Position numbers and translations under genes: made by a program. Shown in pieces: positions 45,871-57,253 of a DNA stretch of 64,000 nucleotides (the stretch's first letter is position 1; each line of letters begins with the position of its first letter). Location of the stretch: contig JAJEKV010000008.1 of assembly GCA_021234155.1 (NCBI GenBank), forward strand, positions 21,278,487-21,342,486. The letters are read 5' to 3'. Under the pieces are notes generated by a model. That model searched no databases. It had not been told where the DNA came from and was given only the letters and a program-made list of their open reading frames with translations. The stretch is from Isoetes taiwanensis. Lineage: Eukaryota; Streptophyta; Lycopodiopsida; Isoetales; Isoetaceae.

Positions 45871-48800
45871 TTTTGTCTTAACTCTTAAGAAAGTTCGAGG
45901 AAAACATTATTGTTAAGAAATGTAAGAATTCAAATTCAAAAAATCATATATTTGGATTAAAAAAATCTCTAATTTTTTTTATATTAAGGATTTTTTAAGA
46001 TTTTAAACATTTTTTATACGACATCTAAGCATATATCAAATAAGCGTTTTTTATCTTGGATTTTTGTGGTATGTATGCAGAACAAATGCAAAAAATAAAT
46101 CCGACATTTTGGCTCAATTATCTAGTCAATGTACTAGACATTATGTCTATGTATTTTATATTAAGACCTTAAATTGTCATCTACGTCCAATCACTAATTA
46201 AGCCCAAAGCATAGAGTCATCCTTCATACATAGCTAGATTTATGTTCCAACAATTTAATACAAATGTTGTCCTTTGTTAAGCGGTGGGTCAACATCATTC
46301 ACCAATACCGAATGATCAAAAAATATTACATCTCATCATAGTCATGCATGCTCTGGTATATTCTACCCGGTCTGTTCTTTTAGGTCACAACCAAATCAAA
46401 TATCATTATTAAGCTACATGTTCCTAATAGACTCCCGTGACTAATGCTTCTTAATACAAGCATCACCAAATGGCCACACGTATTCAAGTTTCTCAAACCT
46501 AATACAACAATTTGAGCACAATACATTTCTTTGAAAATCACGAGTTAAGATAATCGATCAAATAGCGGTGCTAAAATATCATGCTCTTACCATATTTATA
46601 GACATCCTACAAAGCTCCAAAGGCTTTGGTAGGATCCTATCTAATTATAATTCATAGTTGAAATGGAAGTCCGATTGACCTTTCTACCTATTGCTATTGC
46701 ATAACAAAATGTGCATCCAAGTTTTACTGCAGATCCAAGCGGTACATCCTACATTTTAACCAAATGGAAAAACATTTCAAAACTTATAAAACACAGATTG
46801 GCTCGTATTAGTTCTTTATCTTGCTTTTCGTCCCGTTTTTCTGAAGCTCCAAATGGTTATTTCTCCATGGAATGGCCAAGAATAATACCATCTGATTATA
46901 GCTATATTGCGGGGCTTCCACCGCCATGCATTACCACAAATTTAATATAGCTCACACATTCATTATGAAAACAAGAATGTTAAATAATCATCAATGAACA
47001 AAACACGATAAGTATGAATCGGATCTTTCTCCTTGCTAATGCCCTTCATATCTTTAGCAAAACACCAAGATTTGTGCCACTTTGGAACAATTTTCCAATT
47101 CTTTGATGCATTTCATCTTGGCAAAATTCATGTGATCTTGGCGATTTACGCCATAACGGCGCGGTGATCAAAGTATCATAGTGGAGATGCAAAAGCCAAG
47201 CCTTAAATTTATAGCTAGCATGTCGAGCCTAGTCGCGATAGCTAAGGCCCTTGCTAGCGGCAGGTTTAAAGGAAAACCTCTAGTACACGCCTTTATGCTA
47301 AGCCATATAGCCATCGATCTTAGCGTAATTTTTATTCGATGCATCAATGCTCCGGATGTACAGAGGCGATGCAAGCATTTGTTCTTGCCCTAAATTTGCT
47401 TTGAAATAATAATATCACAAATGTAACATTAGCTAGTAAATATTTCAACTTCATTACAACCCAATCAAACAGGTGTGTCCATCAGAGCTTCCTATTGATC
47501 AAAGCCATAAATTCCCTTTTGGCCCATACACTACATATCAACAACTATATTCCTTACATTCAGAAGTTTATATGGTAAAAATAGTCTTAAAATAGACGTT
47601 TGCCATCATATTCCAAAGGGTATGTCATCATCCAACCAGATGTCGCATTTTCCTTTGTTAATACATCCAATGTTACCATATGCACCTTTGTCTCACAAAA
47701 TGCCCAACTTAATGCCCCATTGTCTCAAACTCTGTTTTACAGACTTATCCCATATCCCACCATCATTGGTATCACTGCCATCTCTTTTTGCTCGAATAGC
47801 TCAAGACGTCCATGCAGCATCTTTCTGCCCGAGAATTCTTGTTGTTGCTACTAATGCAGAAGGCCAGCGTTAGCAGCTTGTGGAAAACTTCCAACATCTT
47901 TACCGCCGATTGGGACTATATGTCACCACCACACGAGATCATGCAAATGTAAGTTATGTTATAATGGTTAAAATGTCCATCTGCCCAACATATCCCATAT
48001 GGTACACAATCATCCTAATAGACTTTCAAGCCATATTGCCACGATAAATGATCAAACCATATGCTCAATCTTGCCAGTTCATGTGTTTATTACTGTGTGA
48101 ACCTAGCATAATCCTTTTTGACAATCTGCCATAGTTCATCCCACTTACCTCCATACCTTAGTTCCTTAGATCGTGGTCTCAAAATGCATGAGCCCATTAT
48201 TAACATTAGGAATAATCTTTCCATCATACTTATAATAAAAAAAAAAAAAAAAACACTAGCCTTGACAAAGCCACACTAGCCACTTCTATATACCTTAATC
48301 AATACCTTGGTAGTGTTATCATCCCAATCCAGGATGAGCTATCCCGAATTGACACGTTTGTTCCCATGTTATCAAAATCCGCACTATACTTATGCCCAAT
48401 GGAATAACCACTTACTAGGCTTAATTGCATTTTCAGTACTTAATCATTCACAAATCAATCATCCACAGAAGTCCATGAAATGTACTTATGTTGAATTCTT
48501 GCTTAATTAATGCCAACAAGATCCCAAGCCCTCGGGACTACACCCAATTGCAATTATTAGAATTACTTAATCCCAATTCAGATTCTAAACCCATTTAATG
48601 TCTGACCAATCGAATCATACACGATCTGTAATCTAGGTCAAAATGCACATCTTTCCTAAATTCTTTGGTCTAGAGGCAATCTTTTCCTTGGAAGATCGGC
48701 CATTGTTAATGATCATAAAAGTAATATCAGAAATCTACGCTAAGAATCCATACCTAAGATCCGTGGGAATCGTAAAAGACCCCCTTAATGCATTAGTACG

Positions 48801-49265
48801 GTCCGGCCTTCACCATGCCGATGCCGCTGTAAATCCCTAATCCTTGTATGATTTTTAGTAAGGTAAAAAAAGTCACGATCCATTGATTTTTTTTTTCTTT
48901 TAACATTATTATACAAGGCATAGTTTATGGCCTTGGCATTATTGCCAATCAAAATAAACACAAAGGGTCCAACTTAAAACAAAATCCCTTCCACAATATG
49001 AAAGTTTAAGACATAAACCTCCGTAATCTATGTTTAGATTTCAAAAGGGATACCGTAGATAAACTTAGCATAATGTCAAAATTAAGTTCCACATTTAAAT
49101 TGAATTAACCCATAGTTCTTCGTCCCATTGTTCAACTTATAATATGAGCGGGGAAGATATCATCACGGAGTCTAAAAAGGATCTCTCGTATATTACTAGA
49201 ATTAAGAATACATATATTAAAAGAAGTTATAGTTCCCTATTGGACATCAATATTTCAAAAAAAGA
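45871..49265. other. Long stretch without recognised genes
   Basis: AT-rich and poor in domains. Reading frames at 46711-46950, 47168-47393 and 47600-47873 show no family signature. A poly-A run lies at 48238-48252. Parts of the minus strand around 47620-47820 look coding-like but decayed (LRQWGIKLGIL). I cannot assign it. Confidence 0.4.
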
Positions 49266-49269
49266 AGGA

Positions 49270-50990
49270 AAAAAAAACACGGTCTGAACTAGTATACGCT
49301 AGACCAACGTCTACCTCGGTCAATCCCTTAGCAGTATTTCCATCCTACTATCTAGACTAAGCAAGCCAGCCTAGACTAATACCTCTTTTTTCAAAGCCTA
49401 AGTAATTTAATCTGAAGGTCATTATTTACTCACCAAAGTCTTAAGAAGTAAGACATCTGCTACAACATCAACTTGAATTACATTACCCAAATATTATAAA
49501 CTATGAACTAAATGTCCTAAAGATTAAAAACACTGCCTAAAACTTGGCAATTGTTAAGCCATTCAAATATAAATAGCATGAAAGCAACCCTTATACTTAT
49601 CAATCTAAAGGCATAGTAGCATTTGGTGTTGGACTCCTAAAAACTCCATGGTCCATGACAATAAAATTCCAGAAATATTTATCATTTATCGCTCCAAGAC
49701 TCTTTGGCCAGCATCTCTATTTCCATAATCCATCCCTTTTTATCCTAAAGCAAACCCTGAAAAGCAAAAAAGAGACAATAGGAGGAGAGAACCCGTACCT
49801 GCAGCCAATCAGTACACAGTTAACGTAAGAACGGTAAAAGTGCAAGGGCCAAAAGGTACATTGGGTCTCTCAGTTTATCACTGATCGCCAATTGTATCCA
49901 TTTGCCCCAGGTAAGCTCTAACATATGTACCTATCATCAGACTTTAAGCAATATGCATTATATGTATAAATATGCTAACAAAGAATCTTGAAGTCTTCTT
50001 CAATAATTCATAATGCTACAAAGATACCAGAGTGATGCTGTTGTATAGAAGTAAGAATGATCAGGACCATTGCTAATCATTCGTGTAATCTACCAAGGAC
50101 AATGAGGCTATGAAGAAAGTATCAACAAACCTGGATTGAAGTTCTTGCTTCACAAATGTTGCGTAGAAAATAATGTTGTCATTTTGATAAGGCACATAGG
50201 CCAAGAATAAACTACAGCAACTTGCAATGGCTGAACTATAGCATATCTCTATTGAATAGCTAGAAATAGATCAAAGATGGCTTCACATGCTTTTTGGATC
50301 ATAAAAACATATCAGCAACTTTGCAAATGGATCATAAGACCATAAATCTTCAAGGAAATGGGCTGAAACAAAGTTTTAGATGGATAAAAAAGGCCGATTT
50401 TGCAGCATCTATTATAGACTTTGAAGATGCCATAGCGATTGCAACTAGCCAAAAACATATTGAGGATATATATTTTGACTCACCAAAACATGGAGCTTAA
50501 TAAGCACCTTAAAAATGAGAATCATCTTTGGGAATAAGTCAAAATCCTGAAATTGCAAAGGGAATAAGCCAAAAGCGTGTTGGAATAACCTATCATGCCT
50601 TGCCTCTACCAAGCATCGAGATTTTTCTTCTCTATTCATGGCTCGAGATTTTTCTTCTCTGTTCATGGCCGCTATCAAACAGATGCTGTTAGGGCTTCAT
50701 AAATATTTTTTCTATTAGAATCTTAGGTCAAAAAGCCATCCAAGTAATTATCACTCTTAAACCTTTTCCATAACCCATAGTAAAAGTTGCATGCAAAGCT
50801 CCTTTGCATGTTAACTACCACTTGCCAAGCATGCATTAAAGGAAAATACATGCATAAGTTCTAAGAGATCTATAACCTTTATATGTAATCTATACATCAA
50901 GTATGATATCACCACTTGTAATTATTTGCAGAAGAGATCTATGTATCATAATTGACTGTCCAAGCAAAATTGGTTAATTGAAGCAAAATT
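49270..50990. repeat. Second duplicated segment, copy 1
   Basis: Collinear with 51785-52678, 55045-55909 and 56091-56145 in the same orientation (starts ACGGTCTGAACTAGTATACG). It contains the unfilled site CATAATTGA at 50947-50955. Inside, GGCTCGAGATTTTTCTTCTC near 50580-50670 is locally repeated. No gene recognised. Confidence 0.85.
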
Positions 50991-51039
50991 GCTTAATTAA
51001 TAAAAAAAAACCTACCACCTTCCGTAGAGTATAACAAGA

Positions 51040-51640
51040 CCCCTGTAAATAGAACTGTAATAATATGTATTGCAAGACCCAACCATTACAGTGCTGTAAA
51101 TAGAACTGTAATGATAGGGATGGCAAGACCCCACCATTACTGTGGGGATACCGCCATATCCTATAGCTATATAGCCATGCAGACAGAATATAGTAAATCC
51201 AAATATATACCTTTGTATTATTGCAGCTTATATTTGCAGTAGGAACTTCCTCTCTGCATCAGCCAATTTACGTTTGGGCATTGCCTTACATCATGCAAAA
51301 GAATAAAAACAATATCCTTGTAGTAAGGATTGATAGCCAAGTGGCATTGGAACATGCATAAAATGGCATTTGCCATTGGTGTATAATAGCACCTGTCATT
51401 ATACAAAGTCTTTGATGAATGATTATTCATAATTAGAATACCTTGGTGCACGCCACAATAATGTGCGCATTGACAATTTATTCTGCTTCTTGTATAACTC
51501 TGAATGCCCAACTGCTTGTTCCAAGTAACTTGCATGCCATAATAAGCAACTTGCACGGCACAATAATGTGCCCATTGACATTTTATTCTGCTTCTTGCAT
51601 AACTCGGAGTGCCCAACTCCTTATTCTATGTAACAACTAA
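51040..51640 (+). repeat. Two local tandem repeats between the duplicated segments
   Basis: CTGTAAATAGAACTGTAAT recurs at about 51043 and 51094 with the following GCAAGACCC...ACCATTAC. Further on, CACAATAATGTGC...CATTGACA...TTTATTCTGCTTCTTG recurs at about 51450 and 51558. These are young-looking, low-divergence tandem duplications. Confidence 0.75.
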
Positions 51641-51784
51641 ACTGTCATCAGGCAATTGCCTCACGTGCAACCTGCACAAATATTACCATGTAGCTTAGTA
51701 TTCAAAGGAAAATTCTTACAAGTAATCTTCTAAATTATAGATAAGAGAGAGAGGCATCACTAGGTATCCCTAGTGAAATGTAGT

Positions 51785-52678
51785 ATCTAAAAAAAAACGG
51801 TCTGAACTAGCATACGCTAGACCAACATCTACCTCGATCAATCCCCTGATGGTATTATCATCCTGCTATCTAGGCTGAGCAAGCCAGCCTAGACTAGTAC
51901 CTCTTTTCCCAAAGCCTAAGTAATTTAATCTGAAGATCATTATTACTCACAAAAGTCTACAACATCAACTTGAATTCTGTGCAAATACATAGACTATGAA
52001 CTAAATAAAAAACACTGCCGCAATTGTTAAACCATTTCAATATAAATACAATTGAAAAGATGGGCATGAAAGCAACCCTTGTACTTATCAATCTAAAGGT
52101 ATAGTAGCATCTGGTGTTGGACTACTGAAAACTCCATGGTCCATGACAATAAAATTCCAGAAATATTTATCATTTATCGCTCCAAGACTCTTTGGCCAGC
52201 ATCTCTATTTCCATAATCCATCCTCTTTCTTGAGCAAAAAAAAGACAACAGGAGGAGAGAACCCATACATGCAGCCAATCAGTACACAATTAGCATAAGA
52301 ACAGTAAAACTGTAAGGGTCAAAAGGTACATTGGGTCTCTCGGTTTATCACTGATCACCAATTGTATCCTTTCGCCCTGAGTAAAATTTAACCAGAAAGA
52401 TAGACGAAATTGTGACTTGAAAGTAATTTAACATCTATAACTATCATCAGACTTTAAGCAATATGCATTATACGTATAAATGTGCTAACAATAAACCTTG
52501 AAGTCTTCTTCAATAATTCATTATGCTACAAAGATACCAGTGTGCTGCTGTTGTATAGAAGTAAGAATGATCATAACCATTGCTAACCATAGTCACGAAT
52601 CACAGTCTAGATTTATGTAACCTTGACCAAGGAGAATGAGGTTATGAAGAAAGTATCAACAAACCTGGATTGAAGGCC
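51785..52678. repeat. Second duplicated segment, copy 2 left part
   Basis: Matches 49275-50147 (GGTCTGAACTAGCATACGCT onwards) up to AACCTGGATTGAAG, where copy 1 continues with TTCTTGCTTCAC but this copy changes to unrelated sequence until about 55045. Confidence 0.85.
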
Positions 52679-55044
52679 CTTTATTCCAAGATCTAGACCG
52701 TACATAGCGATCCTCATTTGTGGGGTATGTATATACAAGTTTTTGTATATTGTATATTAAGGTTTGCAAAATACTATAAGGTTTGAGAGGATGTACTTAA
52801 TGGTGTTAATTTTGTACATGTATTGTAAATATATTTTTTAGAGCTCACTGCCCCTCGTAACCCCGTGTGAATATGCACCCAAACCAAAGGGGGTTTAAGG
52901 GGGATTTTAATTTAAATGTATTAAATGCAATGGTTTGTGTTAATAATGTTAATGGTAGTTGTGTGTTGATTGTTATATTAAAAGAAAATTTGGGCCCTTC
53001 GCGCCCTAACTAAAGCAAACATAGGTAAACTTTATGGGCCTAAATATTAATTACTAAAAGGCACAATAACATCAAGACAAACAAATTATTTTCATTGCAA
53101 ACAACTATTGAGTACATTTTATGTAGTCATTATATTCATTATATTCATTATATTCATTATCTGTAATTTCAATATTGCAATACAAGAATCATGTAAATTA
53201 TTCTAAACTGCACATTGTCATGCATATGCTAGTGCATATGGTAACATGTGCTGGTGTCAATGCAAGCCTGTTTTGCCATGGCAAGCATTCATAAGCATAT
53301 GGCATATGTAAAACAAATTTAATTCCACAAAGAGGGAGCATCAATACAAAAGAAATGGCAATCATAACCGGCATTGGCATCCAATATGTAGCATTAAAAC
53401 AAGATATGATTTAAAATCATCCCCGAGCTGCCAAGATTGCAATGCCACATAAAAGAAATAGCCATTATAACTGCATTGAATGCCCAGTTGGCCGTACAAC
53501 TCCAAACACTCACCAAATACCATCTGCTTGCTCCAACATTCTATAATGGCTCCTCCTTTAGTAACCTAGGCATACAAGATAATCAATATAATATTCACCA
53601 CAATATATATCACAATGAACAAGAATGAAATGAATTATCTACAAATGTGAAATAAATTTGATTGTCTTCTTAATATACTATGTGTTGAAATTTTATATCG
53701 TCTCCTCCAGCTTCTGTACTTGCTATACATGTTGAGATTGCTATACATGCTAAGACAGGGACTAGAAACAAGAACATCTCATTGCAACCCAGTAGTAGCA
53801 ATGTAACAATGCATTTGCTTGCCTTCTTCCATTGCAGTGCAGACATTCTATCTGAATTACAATGATGAATTAAAGCAGATCATCTAAATCACAATGATGA
53901 ATTAAGTGCATCCAAACTTACGAATCCAAGCTTATCTATAGAAGAAATTCCCTCCGCTGACGAATTTGGAGATGAGAAATTCTGCAATGATTTGCAATGC
54001 TCTTAGTAGTGCAATGATTTCCGCTTTCTCTTAGTTCGCTTTCTGTTAAGATCTTTCTATTGCACAAGATAGCCACAAGCGTAATGGCAAACTGAGCAAA
54101 CAATGGATCAATGGCAGTATGAACATACCTAATTATGAGCTTGGGTTAACTGATCTATGGTCCATTCATCAAATCCTTCTAACCCTTGTGTTGGCTGCTC
54201 CAAGCATACAGATGCAGTTTTTGTGTGATTTCGGAATGGTCTAAGCAGGTTGATGAATGCTGGTATCACCTGGAAATATATGTGGCTTCTAAAACATCAT
54301 TTCAAAGGGACATGAGCCTGTTTGATTGCTGCTGCAGCTATTGGTCGACCGAAACCTACTGGTAGATGATTGTCGCCGATCTTACCCTTGTAGAATTGAC
54401 TGCCATGGCAAGGTGCATCCGCAATATGCACAATAACTCTGTTCATGGCCTGCCAATTTAATCCGGCTATCAGCTCCAGACCTGTAAAGATATCTTCCGC
54501 TTCATCCCCGCCCCCAATTGCTTTCACAGCGGAGATTGCTTTCACGAATTTGCTATTTGAGCCCCTGAAGCTGCTTGTGAAGTCGCATTTTTCCCAATCC
54601 TTCACATCGTCTTCATAATCCCTATATACAATGAATCACACTCGCAGTATAGATTGCGGATATTGCTGCATGATGTTTTTTAAAATTGGGATGCATCCAA
54701 CAGCTCCCTTTTGGACTCCATTCACTCGTAACCAAATGCATCGAATAGCAAGCCTTACCCTTGAAACTAAGACCTCAATCATGGCCCTAATCCACAGAAC
54801 CCTAAAAAAAATCCTAAAAATAATGGGAGGATATTCACACCCACCACAAAAGAAGCCTCCACCACAGGATTCGAAGCCTCCACCACAGGATTTGCCCCCT
54901 TTTCTAAAATCAACGGCTAACAAAAGGGTGCACTCTAGAAATACTATTTAGTATACCTGGATGAATACGACCATCAAATCATATGAAGACCTTAGAGAAA
55001 ATAGTACAAAAATAAAAAAAAACGCTATTATAATGCTAGATATT
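52679..55044. other. Block of about 2.37 kb interrupting duplicate copy 2
   Basis: Absent from copy 1, which instead has about 37 bp. It is AT-rich in its left part, includes ATTATATTC units repeated near 53127-53160, and holds a vWA gene fragment at 54297-54621. No terminal inverted repeat, Helitron terminus or target duplication was found, so whether it is an insertion or a replacement is open. Confidence 0.6.
54297..54621 (-). pseudogene. vWA-domain protein fragment (one exon)
   Basis: After a splice-acceptor-like TGTATATAG the minus strand reads DYEDDVKDWEKCDFTSSFRG, FVKAISAVKAIGGGDEAEDI and FTGLELIAGLNWQAMNRVIV, followed by HIADAPCHG. The pattern GGGD-x-x-EDI...GL...W...(V/I)-x-HIADAPCHG is that of the von Willebrand A domain in VwkA/alpha-kinase-associated and related eukaryotic proteins. 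In the full domain this lies in the second half, and the GGGD-x-x-ED Asp contributes to the metal site. After DNHLPVG the expected sequence degenerates and stops. Only one exon is present, within a 2.4-kb block missing from the paralogous locus. Confidence 0.7.
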
Positions 55045-56145
55045 CATTTTGATAAGGCACATAGGCCAAGAATAAACCACAACAACTTGCAATGGCTGAA
55101 CTGTAGCATATCTCTACTGAATAGCTAGAAATAGATCAAAGATGGCTTCGCATGGTTTTTGGATCATAAAAAACTCAACAACTTTGCAAATGGATCATAA
55201 GATCATGAATCTTCAAGGAAATAGCTTTAGATGAATTAAAAATGCCAGTATTACAGTGTCTATTATAGACTTTGAAGATGTCATAGCGATTCCACTAGCC
55301 AAAAGCAGATTGGGGATATATATTTTGCCTCACCAGGACATGGAGCTTAATAAGCATGTTTGCAACAGAATCGTGCTAGGAATAAGTCAAAATCATGAAA
55401 TTGCAAAGGAAATAAGCCACAAGCATGTTGGAACAGTCTATCATGCCTTGCCTCTGCCAAAGCATCGAGCTTTTTCTTCTTTGTTCATGGCTCGAGATTT
55501 TTCTTCTCTGTTCATGGCCGCTCCCAAACAGATGCTATTAGAGCTTCTAAAATATTTTTTCTATTAGGATCTTAGGTCAAAAAGCCATCCAAGCATTTAA
55601 CACTCTTAAACCTTTTCTGTATTATTGCAAATAATATGTACCATACTAGCAAATGGTTTTTATATGAATCCAAGTACCATTGGCAAAAAAGCAACGTACC
55701 TTAGATAATATAGAGCCGACATTCCATTAGGCACCTCGTTGGGAGCATAAATCATAGTAAAAGTTGCATGAAAAGCTCCTTTGCATGTATTAAAGGAAAA
55801 CACCTGCATAAGTTCTAAGAGGTCTATAACCCTTATTTGTAATCTATACATCAAGTATGATATTACCACTTGTAACCATGTGCAGAAAAGATCTCTGTAT
55901 CATAATTGAGAGGGCAGCGCCGCTGCTATCAGCAAGCAAAAATCCGGCCAAAAAATGGCCCTAAACTGCGCAGTTTAACTGCGCAGTTAACAGTGGGATC
56001 CTGGCCTCCGGGATCACACGTCCTCCAGGATCCCGTCCTCCGGGATCACACCTCCAGGATCCCCCAATCCAGGGTAAGACTATCCTACGCCATAATTGAC
56101 TATCCAAGCAAAATTGCTTAATTGAAGCAAAATAGCTTAATTAAT
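55045..56145. repeat. Second duplicated segment, copy 2 right part
   Basis: Resumes the match to copy 1 with TCATTTTGATAAGGCACATA and runs past the 181-bp insertion at 55910-56090 to GAAGCAAAATAGCTTAATTA. Copy 2 also carries an extra segment near 55635-55760. Confidence 0.8.
55910..56090. mobile_element. 181-bp GC-rich insertion with 9-bp target duplication
   Basis: CATAATTGA occurs at 55901-55909 and again at 56091-56099, while copy 1 has it once (50947-50955). The inserted DNA is GC-rich with GGGATCCTGG, CCTCCGGGATCACAC and CCTCCAGGATCCC units repeated and a perfect palindrome AACTGCGCAGTT. A 9-bp duplication is typical of MULE elements, but no terminal inverted repeat is evident. Confidence 0.85.
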
Positions 56146-56165
56146 AATAATAATAAAAAAAAAAA

Positions 56166-56240
56166 CAAGGTGCTGCGCACGGAGGGTTGCCCTCCATGGC
56201 TGGAGGGTGAAGTGGCTTAAATCATAGTTTAAAGTCATGT
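56166..56240 (-). repeat. Dispersed repeat with GGAGGGTTGCCCTCC palindrome, second copy
   Basis: Reverse-orientation relative of 4128-4205. Here it follows a run of A/T-rich sequence immediately at the end of duplicate copy 2. Confidence 0.65.
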
Positions 56241-57176
56241 TTTGACAATCAATTCAAATTGCTACTTCTAGACAATAGAATACTTGATACCATGGCTTTA
56301 TGGGAATTGGCCTGAAGAAATCTTTCGTGCTCGGCATGGAAGAAGCATTGAAGAAGTATAAGGATTAGTAGAGCAGAGAATGGAAATACATGTTTTGTTA
56401 GCATAGAAATGAGAGAACTCCTTGAAGACCCCTGATCGATTTTATATTTTTTGTAATGGAGACCTTCAAACATCCGAGGAGCAGGTTTTGTAGAGGAATG
56501 AAACATTGCGATAAGGCATTGTATCAGCCTCGACTTGCTTGGCAAGAACTTATTTTTAATCGGAATACCTTTTCCTACCTCAATAGTCATGAATTCAAAA
56601 GCAAAGAAGATCTAAAGCATCGGTCTAGAAGTAAAGATCGGTCTAGAAGTAGAGGGGCTTCCGTCCAATAAATATGCCTTTAAATGTATTAATGACATAT
56701 AAAGAAGAAAGAATGATTTTGTCGTCCAAAGAAAAATTGGAATCTATCACATTAGAAAGAAATAAAAATATAACATCGGCAGTAAAAGTATTCCATGTAG
56801 TAAACAGTACTAGAGATATGCCCCAGTACAAATAGTAGAAACAGATAGTCTAGGGCTTATTATAGAAAATGTTTGACCAAAGTGAAAGGATTTTGCTTAT
56901 TAGAAACATACAGTCTAGGCCGTCTTATAGAAGATGTTATAATCAAAGCCCTCCAACGCGTGAGTTGCAGAAAGGACTTTCTTATTGTCTCACAACGATA
57001 AATCTTTACGTAAAACTTTTCATTTTATGACGTCTATAGATCCATGTAACAATGTTTTCTTTTTTATTGCTTCAAAGTATTCCAGGAATAATGGTGTGCA
57101 ACAAGATCAAATAAAAATAGTTGGTGCTTCTAAATTGTTGTAGGATTCCAAAATTTCTCTCCTGAAATCGAATCAA
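56241..57176. other. Sequence downstream of the LINE, without genes
   Basis: Only short frames without domains. It forms the 3' flank of the LINE (minus orientation). No target-site duplication matching the far side of the LINE was recognised. Confidence 0.45.
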
Positions 57177-57253
57177 TTTTTTTTTTTTTTTTTTTTTTTT
57201 TGTATTATCACGCCCATATTGGACCTTGAAGGTCATTGAGCGAACAGTTACAA

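Noticed and set aside
47168-47873. Possible copia-type polyprotein remnant on the minus strand
   Set aside because: No integrase, protease or reverse-transcriptase motif could be found in any frame.
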